Source of the DNA: Flavobacterium acetivorans
GTDB lineage: Bacteria; Bacteroidota; Bacteroidia; Flavobacteriales; Flavobacteriaceae
Reading direction: 5' to 3'
NCBI RefSeq assembly: GCF_020911885.1
Contig: NZ_CP087132.1
Span: 620,001-684,000, forward strand
DNA: 64,000 nucleotides
A model generated the notes under the pieces. That model saw only the letters and a list, made by a program, of their open reading frames with translations, was not told the DNA's origin and made no database searches. This document shows, piece by piece, positions 8,740 through 18,000 of the stretch; the stretch's first letter is position 1; every line of letters starts with the position of its first letter. A program made the translations under genes and the position numbers.

Positions 8740-9999
8740 TTACTCTTTTATGGTCATTTTTACCAATTCTATTTTTTTATTTGTCGCTTCTTCTATCACA
8801 AAATGATAGTTCCCTATGACAATCACCTCTCCTTTTGACGGAATTTCCTTAGTGAAATCGACAATAAAACCACCCAAAGTACCATAAGAATCGCTCTCAG
8901 GAATTGATAGCTTATAAGCCTGATTCAAATACTCGACATCAAATCGTGCCGAAAAAAGATAACTATCCTCATCCAGCTCTTTTTCAATCAGTTCTTCATC
9001 TGAATCGTGTTCATCTTCAATCTCCCCAAAAAGTTCCTCCACGATATCTTCTATAGTAATAATCCCCGAAGTCCCTCCGTATTCATCTAGCACTACTGCG
9101 ACGCTTTTTCGTTTTTTGGTCAGCAGATCCATTACATCTTTTATATAAATGGTTTCAGGAACAAATTCTACAGGAATAACAATCGACTTGATGCTTTGAG
9201 GCTTCTTAAACAAATCAAACGAATGCACATAACCCACAATATCGTCCAATGAATTTTGATAAACCACAATTTTAGAATAACCTGTCTCTACAAATAAATC
9301 TTTCAGCTCCGCTACAGAATCAAACAAATCAATCGCAACAATTTCGGTTCTGGGACTCATGACATCCCTGGCTTTTACTCCTGAAAATTCCAGTGCATTT
9401 TGAAATATTTGAATTTCTGAATCCACTTCTTCATCATCTTCAACAGTACTCATTTGCTCCGTAATATAATTCCCAAGCTCGACCTTACTAAAATAAAGCT
9501 GAATTTGATCTCCCTCTGTTTTAAAAAATGTCTTAAGTATAAAATCCGAAACCCAGATCAAAAAAGTAGAGATAAAATAAAACAACAGGTAAAAAACATA
9601 AGCTGGAACAGCGAAAAACTTTATTAAAGCATTAGCATAAATTTGAAAAAAAACCTTTGGCAAAAACTCAGCCGTAATCAACACAATTAATGTCGACAAC
9701 AGGATTTGAATAAAAAGGCTCAACACATCCGAAAACTGATAATTCAGCGAATTGATCCAGCGCATCAATAATTCGCCCATAAAAAAACCGTAAACCACCA
9801 AAGCAATATTGTTACCAATGAGCATGGCCGCAATAAATTTTGACGGTTTTTCCGTTAATTTAGTCAGTATTTTAGAGAGAAAATTATCTTGTTTTTTTTC
9901 TATTTCAAGATAAATTTTATTGGAAGAAATAAATGCAATTTCCATTCCTGAAAAAAAAGCAGATAATATTAGACACAATATTATAATACTAATTTCCAT
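8740..9999 (-). CDS. CNNM/CBS/CorC-domain membrane protein (hemolysin family)
   Basis: A 419-residue protein with the order CNNM transmembrane domain (about 1-190, four hydrophobic segments), a pair of CBS domains (about 205-325, starting at DVMSPRTEIVAID) and a CorC_HlyC domain at the C-terminus (about 335-415). Members of this family are linked to magnesium or cobalt transport; the hemolysin name is historical. The flavobacterial gliding protein GldE has the same layout but is usually next to ssb and gldD, which are absent here. The start codon is 3 bp after the stop of the small membrane protein upstream. Confidence 0.9.
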   Translation of the reverse strand: MEISIIILCLILSAFFSGMEIAFISSNKIYLEIEKKQDNFLSKILTKLTEKPSKFIAAMLIGNNIALVVYGFFMGELLMRWINSLNYQFSDVLSLFIQILLSTLIVLITAEFLPKVFFQIYANALIKFFAVPAYVFYLLFYFISTFLIWVSDFILKTFFKTEGDQIQLYFSKVELGNYITEQMSTVEDDEEVDSEIQIFQNALEFSGVKARDVMSPRTEIVAIDLFDSVAELKDLFVETGYSKIVVYQNSLDDIVGYVHSFDLFKKPQSIKSIVIPVEFVPETIYIKDVMDLLTKKRKSVAVVLDEYGGTSGIITIEDIVEELFGEIEDEHDSDEELIEKELDEDSYLFSARFDVEYLNQAYKLSIPESDSYGTLGGFIVDFTKEIPSKGEVIVIGNYHFVIEEATNKKIELVKMTIKE

Positions 10000-10002
10000 G
10001 AA

Positions 10003-10197
10003 TTATTGTTTTTTATTGCGCTCTTCTATTTTTTTTGCGAATTTCATTCTAAAGAAAAACATAAAAACAGCAAGTCCAGCAATTAAAAGACTCAGTTTAG
10101 GCGTAGCATCAGCCATTTCCCATTTTACAAATGCATCGTAAACAAAAACTGCTGCAAAAACAAGATAAAGATACGGTGTGTATTTTAAGTAACCCAT
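10003..10197 (-). CDS. Small two-helix membrane protein, function unknown
   Basis: A 64-residue protein with two predicted transmembrane segments (about residues 7-25 and 35-50) and a strongly basic C-terminus (KKIEERNKKQ). I do not recognise a named domain. It is packed between lptC (18 bp upstream) and the CNNM protein (3 bp downstream), so it is clearly part of the same transcript and is a real gene rather than a chance frame. A role in the envelope is only a guess from position. Confidence 0.8.
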   Translation of the reverse strand: MGYLKYTPYLYLVFAAVFVYDAFVKWEMADATPKLSLLIAGLAVFMFFFRMKFAKKIEERNKKQ

Positions 10198-10215
10198 AAT
10201 TTAAAATTTAGCTAT

Positions 10216-10770
10216 TTATTCGGCGCTTTCCACTTCGCCGGTTATTCTTTGTGAATTTATAATTTTAAAGTCTTTACTGAAATCTATTCCCTGACCGTTA
10301 GAAACCCCTTTGATATCAGTAAATTTAAACTTTTTCTCAGTAAAAAACCATTCGTTTTTTTGATCGTAATAGAGTTGTTCTGTTTCGAGCATTTGCCCGT
10401 CTTCGGAAGCAATTTTAACTTTTCCTCTTAAATCAATAATTCCGGTCACTTTGTAAGAAACTGCGTAAACAGAAGTTATGCGCGTTTTCTTAGCCTTGGC
10501 ATCATACAAGGTAACATCTATTCCTTTTGGGAATTCGGTAAAGGGAAAATCGACACTGGTATAATCTAACATCTTCGGACTTAGCAAAACGGCTTTTATA
10601 AGCCCTGAATCTGTATATTTCAAATTAACGTTATCTGCATCGCCATTAGGAGTAAATTCTGAAAAATTTATTTTTTGAACTTCCTTAAAATTACTTTCGC
10701 ACCCAAAAAACAGAGTCATGGCTAAAACCATGACTGCTGTGATTGTTTTATATTTATTAAATAAAATCAT
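10216..10770 (-). CDS. lptC: LPS export protein LptC
   Basis: A 184-residue protein with a lipoprotein-like signal (hydrophobic stretch ending LFFGC at about residue 24) followed by a beta-rich LptC/OstA-like fold. LptC passes lipopolysaccharide from the inner-membrane LptBFG transporter to the LptA bridge. Supporting segments are the DVTLYDAKAKKTRITSVYA region and the ETEQLYYDQKNEWFFTEK region typical of Bacteroidota LptC. It follows an outer-membrane barrel gene by 48 bp and precedes a small membrane protein gene. Confidence 0.85.
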   Translation of the reverse strand: MILFNKYKTITAVMVLAMTLFFGCESNFKEVQKINFSEFTPNGDADNVNLKYTDSGLIKAVLLSPKMLDYTSVDFPFTEFPKGIDVTLYDAKAKKTRITSVYAVSYKVTGIIDLRGKVKIASEDGQMLETEQLYYDQKNEWFFTEKKFKFTDIKGVSNGQGIDFSKDFKIINSQRITGEVESAE

Positions 10771-10818
10771 ATATCGATACTGACAAAATGAAATATAACT
10801 ATTGTCGTTTCTAAAAAA

Positions 10819-12045
10819 TTATTCAAATTTTCTTTTTACAAACCATTTGTCGTTAAGAGAAAATCCTACACTAATATTAGCATAGTTTTCTTGAACTAAA
10901 TTAGAAGAAGTTGTTCCTTTTTTACCTAATTCAAAACCAATATTAACATTAGAGAAACTACCTGATATAGGTAACCCAAGTCCTAAAGTTAAGCCTATGT
11001 CATTTATAGATTCTGAGTTAACCATTAATCCGGTTTTATCAAATTTTAAACCTCCTCTATAAACGATTCTTTTGGCATAGCTCGAAAAAGAATTGTAGTT
11101 AGGAATATAATATCCACCAAGACTGTACTTCATCGACTTCTCATAAGAGACAATATTCATATCATTATACGTATTCACTAAATCGCCTTTACTTCCAGCT
11201 ACTATCTGAGCTCCTATTAACCATTTTTGAGATTCTCCTATTCCAGCTCCAAAAGACAATTTACTAGGCAACTTTAAATCCTTTGCAAATTTTTCCTGAT
11301 CAAGAACATCATCAACCCTCATATCATAGCTCACGGTCAAAATATTTCTGGTATTATTAGATGTCAATGTACTTTCTAAGGTATAATTTAAACTACTATA
11401 AAAATTAAGCTTTTTACTTATCTTGGTTTTATACATTGTTCCCACATTAAAATTGACCCCTGACAAAGTCGCAGTATTCAACTCTTGAGTTCCTAACGGA
11501 ACTCCAGTAACAAATTCTAACCTAGTATTTTCAATTTTTCCAAAATTATATTGCACATCGGCACCAATACTGAAATTAGGCGCAATTTTATAACCCACGC
11601 CTAAAAAAGCCTTATTTAAACCTCCCGAACCAGAAAAACGCTTACTACCACCTTCCAAAGATTCTACTTTATATCCCACCGAAGAATAAGGAATCAATCC
11701 AAACCCAATTCCAAATTTTCCCATAGGAAGTCCTACAGCAAGATAATCCAAAGTGGTTCTTTTAGCCGATTCAGACTTGGAATCCGATTTCAATTTATTA
11801 GTATTATAAGTCCCTCCTAAAGAAAAAGTGGTGAGTTTTAAATTAGCAAAACTCGCCGGATTCTCTAAATTAAGATGTATACTGTCTTGTTCTACTGCTA
11901 AACCTGCCATTGAACGATTCTCTGCCGCTCCTTTAAATCGCACATCACCAATTCCATAAAAAGAATAAGGAGACGAAGTCCCTTCTTGAGCAAAAGACAC
12001 TAACGACAAAAGCAAACAAGTGCTTACTATAATTTTTTTAATCAT
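10819..12045 (-). CDS. Outer-membrane beta-barrel protein (OmpP1/FadL-like)
   Basis: A 408-residue protein with a signal peptide (cleavage after about residue 19, VSFAQ). It shows alternating amphipathic strands throughout, and begins SPYSFYGIGD followed by NPASFANL, the pattern of FadL/OmpP1-type barrels in Bacteroidota. A final strand ending in aromatic residues (KWFVKRKFE) fits outer-membrane insertion. The substrate is unknown. Its start overlaps the end of coaX by 8 bp, which suggests translational coupling. LptC follows. Confidence 0.75.
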   Translation of the reverse strand: MIKKIIVSTCLLLSLVSFAQEGTSSPYSFYGIGDVRFKGAAENRSMAGLAVEQDSIHLNLENPASFANLKLTTFSLGGTYNTNKLKSDSKSESAKRTTLDYLAVGLPMGKFGIGFGLIPYSSVGYKVESLEGGSKRFSGSGGLNKAFLGVGYKIAPNFSIGADVQYNFGKIENTRLEFVTGVPLGTQELNTATLSGVNFNVGTMYKTKISKKLNFYSSLNYTLESTLTSNNTRNILTVSYDMRVDDVLDQEKFAKDLKLPSKLSFGAGIGESQKWLIGAQIVAGSKGDLVNTYNDMNIVSYEKSMKYSLGGYYIPNYNSFSSYAKRIVYRGGLKFDKTGLMVNSESINDIGLTLGLGLPISGSFSNVNIGFELGKKGTTSSNLVQENYANISVGFSLNDKWFVKRKFE

Positions 12046-12772
12046 TTTTGATTTTATATTGAAATGTTCGGTTCAAACTCTCTAAAAGAAAATTTGAATT
12101 GGCAAATATGGTATTTTTTAATCGTTTAGCCAAAAATTCTGTATCCCCACCCGTTAAAATTATTATAAATTTTAAACATTGTCCTCTATATTCGTTAATA
12201 AAACCATCGATCTCATAAACCAATCCGTTCACCACACCGGAATGAATTGACTCAGAAGTAGATTTCCCAATAAAATGCTTCGGTTCATCCAAAGTTAACA
12301 AAGGTAATTTTGAAGTAAAATTATGCAATGCCTCATACCTCAAACGCAGCCCTGGCGAGATCGCTCCGCCAAGATAATGATCATTTTCATCAATAAAATC
12401 GTAGGTGACACAGGTTCCGGCATCAATAACCAATCGATTTTGATTAGGATACTGCAAAGTGGCTCCCGCAGCAAGAACCATCCTATCAATCCCTAAAGTT
12501 TGCGGCGTTTCATAGCTGTTGACAAACGGAAAAGAATCCTTGTGCGAAACAAAATGTATTTTCACCTCTTTTTCTAACTCTAAAAAAGACTCTTTTTCTA
12601 TATTTCCAACTGATGCCACAACCAAATGCGTCGTTTTCTTATATTTATTTAAAATATTTTTAATTTTTTCCTGAAGCTCCTTTTTCTCAAAAACAAAATA
12701 TTCAATAAGGATATCATCCTCAAAAACAGCACCTTTAATTCTTGTATTCCCAACATCAACCGTTAAAACCAT
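12038..12772 (-). CDS. coaX: Type III pantothenate kinase
   Basis: Phosphorylates pantothenate in the first step of coenzyme A synthesis. The 244-residue protein carries the ASKHA-fold motifs of the type III class: DVGNTRIKG at residues 5-13, GIDRMVLAAGA, VIDAGTCVTYD and the C-terminal LTGGD. The start at 12772 (MVLTVDVGN) is used because an upstream in-frame ATG would run into the tRNA-Phe gene. It leads the envelope gene run. The last 8 bases overlap the barrel-protein start. Confidence 0.94.
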   Translation of the reverse strand: MVLTVDVGNTRIKGAVFEDDILIEYFVFEKKELQEKIKNILNKYKKTTHLVVASVGNIEKESFLELEKEVKIHFVSHKDSFPFVNSYETPQTLGIDRMVLAAGATLQYPNQNRLVIDAGTCVTYDFIDENDHYLGGAISPGLRLRYEALHNFTSKLPLLTLDEPKHFIGKSTSESIHSGVVNGLVYEIDGFINEYRGQCLKFIIILTGGDTEFLAKRLKNTIFANSNFLLESLNRTFQYKIKND

Positions 12773-12825
12773 AATTCCATTTTTGTTTTTGCGAAGGTAC
12801 GAATACATTTTTTTTAAAAAATGTA

Positions 12826-12855
12826 TTGCACAAACAAAAAAACATCCTATATTTG
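12826..12855 (+). promoter_or_regulatory. Consensus promoter of tRNA-Phe
   Basis: TTG at 12826-12828 and TATATTTG at 12848-12855 are separated by 19 bp, which fits the Bacteroidota sigma-A consensus TTG-N19-TAnnTTTG. The tRNA begins 17 bp after the -7 box. Confidence 0.85.
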
Positions 12856-12871
12856 CACCCGCAACAAGCAC

Positions 12872-12944
12872 GGTACCTTAGCTCAGATGGTAGAGCAATG
12901 GACTGAAAATCCATGTGTCCCTGGTTCGATCCCTGGAGGTACCA
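12872..12944 (+). tRNA. tRNA-Phe (GAA)
   Basis: A 73-nt cloverleaf. The acceptor arms GGTACCT (12872-12878) and AGGTACC (12937-12943) pair fully, followed by discriminator A at 12944. The anticodon stem ATGGA/TCCAT holds the loop CTGAAAA with anticodon GAA at 12905-12907. The T-arm is CCCTGGTTCGATCCCTGG-like with the GTTCGAT loop. The 3' CCA is not encoded, since CAA follows. A strong promoter lies upstream and a terminator directly downstream, so it is transcribed alone, divergent from coaX. Confidence 0.97.
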
Positions 12945-12945
12945 C

Positions 12946-12980
12946 AAAACCCGAATAGAAATATTCGGGTTTTTGTTTTT
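12946..12980 (+). terminator. Terminator of tRNA-Phe
   Basis: AAAACCCGAATA (12946-12957) and TATTCGGGTTTT (12962-12973) pair across a GAAA loop, then T-rich sequence. It begins two bases after the tRNA. Confidence 0.92.
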
Positions 12981-13030
12981 AACCTCTTTTTAATTGCATT
13001 GCATAAAAAGGATCAATACAAAAACCTGTG

Positions 13031-13066
13031 GAGCAGCAAAAATTAAGCATAAATATTAGTTAGCCT
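13031..13066 (+). repeat. Diverged direct repeat, copy 1
   Basis: The 36-bp sequence beginning GAGCAGCAAAAATTAAGC aligns with 13460-13495 at roughly three quarters of positions without gaps. The two copies are 429 bp apart and bracket the 11-bp tandem repeat. Confidence 0.5.
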
Positions 13067-13235
13067 AAAAAGGAAAAATTCAATATTGCTCACTCTACTG
13101 AATTTTGATCTAAATGCTTCTGTTTTTCTAATTAATCCTAGTGTTTTTTTGTAGGAATTCGACAAGTATTTTTTAGAGTTTAGGATGGTGATTTTTTAGC
13201 GTTTTATTGCTGCTTTCCAGTTTTGATATTTCAGT

Positions 13236-13290
13236 CATACACTATCCATGCATTATCCATACACTATCCATGCTTTAACTATGCTTTATC
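13236..13290. repeat. Five 11-bp tandem repeats
   Basis: Five adjacent 11-bp units with consensus CATRCWYTATC: 13236-13246, 13247-13257, 13258-13268 (identical to the first), 13269-13279 and 13280-13290. The period is about one helical turn. There are no spacers, so it is not a CRISPR. Confidence 0.85.
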
Positions 13291-13459
13291 CGTTAGGTGA
13301 TTTCATGTTGTTTTTCAGTCTAAAAGCTTGATTTTATATGTTTTTTCTTATAATTAAAAACTTCTTAAAAGATTAGCTTATTGTGGCTTAGCAAGCTCAA
13401 TTTGTCCTACAAAAATGGATAATCGATGGCTTTAATTCAGATCAATTTTTAAAGTTATT

Positions 13460-13495
13460 GAGCGGTAAAAATCAAGCCTAAAAAGTAGTTGCCTT
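13460..13495 (+). repeat. Diverged direct repeat, copy 2
   Basis: Begins GAGCGGTAAAAATCAAGC and matches 13031-13066. An inverted partial copy, GCTTGATTTTA, is at 13326-13336. Confidence 0.5.
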
Positions 13496-13614
13496 GTGGC
13501 GGACGAAATTGAAGGATCGGACTAAGCTCTTAGTAATAGGTTCAGACGTTAAGCTGTAATGTAGCATCTTTTAACCCCAAAAGCAACCAAGCTTATCTTC
13601 TTCAACAATTTTTA

Positions 13615-13646
13615 CAAAAAAAAGGAGCTGATCCTAGAACAGCTCC
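13615..13646 (-). terminator. Terminator of the SYLF-domain gene
   Basis: GGAGCTG (13624-13630) pairs with CAGCTCC (13640-13646). On the minus strand the stem is followed by eight T (complement of 13616-13623). Confidence 0.9.
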
Positions 13647-13677
13647 AATCAATCTTTTATTCAATCGTAAAATTATC

Positions 13678-14217
13678 CTACATTTTATTAAACTTGAACT
13701 TCTGTCCTCCCACTGATGCTTCATACATCAGCCCACCTTTTTGCATAGTAAACACCATAATCCCGTCTGCATATTTTACATTTGCCGAAGCCCCCTCGGT
13801 TACGGCTACTGCGGAAACTTGGGCAGAGAACTCGAATCGGCTTTCTTTAAACCGCTCCATATCCTTTTTAGATTCAAAAAATATCACTTCACGGTACGCT
13901 TGTCCTCCAGCTTGAAAACCTATACTCAGTTGTGAGAGTTTCGCCATTCCCGTTAGCTTGTTGTGCTCATAAACAGATCCATTTCCGGCCGCGCCACCTA
14001 CACCAAGTCCTCCTTTTCCAACATTAGGAAAAATAACATAACCATAGGCTTTTTCAAAAAGTCCTTTCATAAGAGGATCTGCTTTAATAAACTCGGCTTT
14101 TGCAGTCTTGCTGTCGGCAACAATTTTATTCTTCTTAGATGCCGATTGTCCAAACATAGGCACTGTACTTATCAAACAAGCCATCGCCATTACCCAAATA
14201 ATACTTAAATTTTTCAT
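13678..14217 (-). CDS. SYLF/YSC84-domain lipid-binding protein
   Basis: A 179-residue secreted protein with a signal peptide (about residues 1-23, ending PMFGQ) and a single SYLF (Ysc84) domain over most of the rest. The domain shows the glycine-rich FPNVGKGGLGVGGAAGNG segment, LSIGFQAGGQAYREVIFF, and a C-terminal GLMYEASVGGQKF. SYLF domains bind phosphoinositides in eukaryotes; the bacterial role is not settled. The start at 14217 is preceded by AAAAGGAGA, an unusually clear Shine-Dalgarno for this phylum, and is preferred over an ATG 30 bp upstream. It stands alone with its own terminator. Confidence 0.88.
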   Translation of the reverse strand: MKNLSIIWVMAMACLISTVPMFGQSASKKNKIVADSKTAKAEFIKADPLMKGLFEKAYGYVIFPNVGKGGLGVGGAAGNGSVYEHNKLTGMAKLSQLSIGFQAGGQAYREVIFFESKKDMERFKESRFEFSAQVSAVAVTEGASANVKYADGIMVFTMQKGGLMYEASVGGQKFKFNKM

Positions 14218-14372
14218 ACTTCTCCTTTTTAAATTGTTGTAAAGCAACTTATAGCTATGTTTTTACCCATAAACAAAGAGTAAAATACACCTTCTCAAAT
14301 ATACCAAAAATTCTTCAAATAAATTAAAAATCAATTGATTATCAACAATATACATTCAAAAAAAACAAAGTA

Positions 14373-15074
14373 TCAATTAGTTTTAAACGCCCATATCTGA
14401 CCCCGTGTTTCTCCTCCTTTATTGTCTTTGACCACAACTCTCCAATAATAATTTTTAGAAGCTTCCAAATCAACATCCAAAGTGGTTGCCGTTTTATTCT
14501 CTCCTAGTTTTTGCGTAGGCGGATTAGTTGTACCAAAGAACACATCATAAACAAGAACATCATTTACATCTGCGTCACTTGCATTCCACTTTAAAGTTAC
14601 CGCAGCAGCATTTAAAACCTGATTTAAAGTTGGCGAGAGCAATTCTGGCGCGAACGGTAAATGATTCGTCAAGCCGTTTCCTTCGGTGTAAAAGCTGTAA
14701 GTTTGGGAATAAGCACCGGATAAATTTTTACTATCTGTTGCTTTCACGCGCCAATAATAAGCCACTCCTTTTTCCAAAGAAATAGATTGCGTATTGGCTG
14801 TTCCTTCGCTTGTTTTCACTATTTGCAAAAACTGATTGTCCTTTGCCACTTGTATCTGATAAGTTATCGGATTATTTTCGGCATCAATCGCTTTTTCCCA
14901 TTCAAAATTAATCGAATTATCAACGCATAATTTATTATTTGTGGGCGACACCAATAAAGGGATTGTTGGTGCAGTGTTTTCCTTTTCTGGGGGAGTTCCC
15001 GGATTATCGCTTCCTCCTCCACAAGAAAAAATAAAAGAACAAATAAACGACAGGTATAAAAAATTTTTCATCAT
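14373..15074 (-). CDS. Surface lipoprotein with two fibronectin-III-like domains
   Basis: A 233-residue lipoprotein: the signal peptide ends at FSCGGG (Cys about residue 18), followed by an acidic/proline linker (DNPGTPPEKEN). Two repeats of about 95 residues each start with a P-x-LLSPT/LLVSPT motif and end YYWRVKATD...YSF or YYWRVVVKD...WAF, the pattern of Fn3-type beta sandwiches. Its ATG shares one base with the stop codon of the secreted amylase gene (TAATG), so the two are translationally coupled. It takes the place that a SusF would have in a starch locus. Glycan binding is possible but no carbohydrate-binding motif is recognised. Confidence 0.8.
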   Translation of the reverse strand: MMKNFLYLSFICSFIFSCGGGSDNPGTPPEKENTAPTIPLLVSPTNNKLCVDNSINFEWEKAIDAENNPITYQIQVAKDNQFLQIVKTSEGTANTQSISLEKGVAYYWRVKATDSKNLSGAYSQTYSFYTEGNGLTNHLPFAPELLSPTLNQVLNAAAVTLKWNASDADVNDVLVYDVFFGTTNPPTQKLGENKTATTLDVDLEASKNYYWRVVVKDNKGGETRGQIWAFKTN

Positions 15075-18000
15075 TATTTTTTTATTATGGTTAGCACTTT
15101 AGGATTATCCAGAAAAATCTTGGCAAAATAAACTCCCTCTGATTGGTCTGCCAAATTAAGCTGCACCTTATCATTTACAACCGGATAAACCTTCCTTGAA
15201 ATCAACTGAGAAAACACATTATAAAGCGCTATTTCTAAGGTATCTTTCGAACCCGGCAATGCAATTTCAAAGACATCAGCGGTTGGATTTGGATACAACG
15301 ATATCATTTCCGGTACATCTTCTATCTTTCTTGAATATATTCCTTCGCAGAGTTTGGCCGTTTTTACCTCAACAAAATCCCCTGATTGCGCCTCTATAAG
15401 AAAAGAAGAAGAGGTCGTTTCAAATTGCGATTTTCCGTTTACAGCTATTTGATAAGGAGCGGTTCCTTCTTCAATTTCAATCAAAACTTTATTTGAAGAA
15501 ACGGTAGATTTTCCGCTGATTGTTTTCCCTTTGGGAATAGTAATGCTATAACATTGTTCGAATGTTTCTCCCGCTACCGAAATACAAACAACGTAGGTAT
15601 CCGGAATCAAATTTGAAATATTCAAGCGATTATTAACAAAAGCATAGGCTTTTCCATTAACAATAGCCGTATAATCGTAACTTTCAGCAGCATTGATATT
15701 TATTTCACCATTATTTTTCCCAAGACAAGTTTCGCCTTTTGATTCAATCGAAAAATTATCTGTAGGCAATTCAAAATCGGAGGGTTGAATATCTAATTTT
15801 GATTTTTGATTGCCATAGACTTTAAATCCTCCGGGCGGTAGCGAAATAGGAGCATTAACATCTACTACCTCAACAGAAGAATTATCCATCAGATTGTACC
15901 AGGTTCCGGTATAAGGAAAAGCAGTAGCCACATTTTGTTGTGTTACATCAAAATTAGCCAAGATCAAAACATCTTTAAGCTCCGTATTTGCCAATGCAGC
16001 ATTCGTAATTTTAATATTCGGATACAGCGAACTGGCATTAGCCATCGTTGCCGTTCCGGAAAAAACAGCCTCGGTTGTTTTTAAGGCAATCATTGTAGAC
16101 CAATTCTTATAGATTTTGCTTCTTTTAGCATCTCCTAACCAGTTGTTAGTCCATTGTAATTGTGGTTTAGTATCCAATTTACAGTCGCCAGAAATGGCAT
16201 CATTAGACGTATTAACCGAACCATTATTACACGTAAAAATAGAAGAATCCCAACCCAATTCCCCAAATTGCCAAATCATTTTTGGTCCGGGAACCAATAA
16301 AGAAACAGCTCCGATTGCCGACATTCTAGATAAGGCCGTACTCAGATTCTTAACATTGTGTGTTGCATTGGTACTATTGCCAAATTGCAAATTTTTGTAC
16401 ATCAAACGTTCTTCATCATGGCTTTCGGCATAACCCATCAAACGATTAGCAGCGAAACCTCTGCTGGCGTTATTCATTCTGGAAATATTAGAAGTATATC
16501 CCATAGAAAGTTCGTTATAAGCCCCGTTCATATTGCCCCACATCATAATTCCCTTACTTGGTGTTTCGGTAATTCTATAATTGGCCCATTGCTGCTCTTC
16601 GGCATCTGTACCTAAATGTTCAAAAATGGTATAATGTGTTGGGTCCAAGCTCCAAGAATAATCAGCATACGATTTCAAAACATCTACTCGATCTTGCTGG
16701 TAGGAATTGGTACAATTCTCATCTGAAGCTGCACAGTTTTGCGTAAAGCCTTTGGTTAAATCCCAGCGAAATCCATCAATTTTATATTCTTCAATCCATT
16801 GTTTTATGACTCTCTGGACATAATTTTGTGTCCTGGCTTGTTGATGATTAAAATCTTCGCCAACATTATAACTGTGCTTGGCAACCATATTAAAATAAGG
16901 ATTTTCGGAAGTTGGCGCACCAAATCCGTCACCATCGGGATCGTTCATCCACATGCGCACCATTGGATTTCTTCCAAAAGCATGATTTAAAGCCACATCC
17001 AAAATCACCGCAATTCCGTTTTGATGGCATAAATCGATGAATTCTTTTAGCTTATCCGAAGTCCCATAAAATTTATCCAAAGCCATATGAAATGAGGTAT
17101 TGTAACCCCAACTTTCATTGCCTTCAAACTCCATAACGGGCATCAATTGAATCGCATTAATTTTAAGATTTTTAAAATAATCGATTCGATCTATTAAACT
17201 CTGAAAATTACGGCCGCTATCAAAATCCCGAATCAAAGCCTCATAAACCACTAATTTTTCTTTCTCCGGTTTTACGAAATTTGGAGTTTGCCAATTGTAA
17301 GGAGTTTGCCCCGTTTTTAAAACCGTTACCTCAAAACTTTGACCCGAAGGATAAGTCGGCATATTAGGATAAGTTGCATTTGGAATTCCGGCATCATCAT
17401 AAGGAGACAAAACCAAAGTAGAATACGGATCGGCTGTTTTTACCAGCGCAGGAGAGTTTGCAATTGGCGTTGTTTCAACCACCCAGTATTGATAGCTATT
17501 ATTTTCTCCCGAAACCAATCCGGTTAATTCCAACCAAAATTTTCCTGAAACCGGATCCTTTTTCATTGCAAAAGCCGAAGTAGGATTCCAATTATTGAAA
17601 CTCCCGGCGACGTAAACAAAATCTTTTAAAGGCGCATCTAGAACCAATGTCGCTTTAGTCGCATCGGCCAAATTATGATTTATTCCATCAACTAAACCCG
17701 CAGGCATCGCTTCTAAAATGGTATTGGGATTTACAATTACCGAGAACTTTTTAGAGATTACCGTTGAACCTTGAGTCACAATTAATTCGTAATTCTGGTT
17801 TGTAGCTATCGCCGAATGGGTATAAGAATAGGATGCTGTACTTGAATTTGAATTCAAAATAATCCCATTTGACTTTAAAACATAGCTAGCGTTTCCGTTT
17901 GAATTAGTCGCTGCAATATTAAAATCTGATCCCGAAGCGATAATCGCAGTACTATTTTGCACAGGCGAAGACAATGTTACTTGAAACGAGCCAACGGCAA

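Larger units (their letters stand above)
12981..13614. other. Gene-free AT-rich stretch
   Basis: About 630 bp with no credible reading frame on either strand and no recognisable RNA gene. It holds an 11-bp tandem repeat at 13236-13290 and diverged copies of one sequence at 13031-13066, 13325-13336 (inverted) and 13460-13495, described separately. It may be the remains of a lost element, but no transposase fragment can be read. Confidence 0.7.

Noticed and set aside
8740..9999. CNNM/CBS/CorC protein as gliding protein GldE
   Set aside because: The domain layout is the same, but gldD, ssb and mutY, the usual neighbours, are absent; the neighbours here are lptC and a parvulin.
12773..12871. N-terminal extension of coaX to an upstream ATG
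   Set aside because: It would run up to the first bases of the tRNA-Phe gene and through its promoter; the conserved DVGNT motif starts right after the ATG at 12772.
13236..13290. Possible CRISPR array in the gene-free stretch
   Set aside because: The 11-bp units are directly adjacent with no spacers, and no cas genes are nearby.
13694..13935. Plus-strand frames opposite the SYLF gene
   Set aside because: They mirror the coding bias of the SYLF gene and have no ribosome-binding site or recognisable domain.
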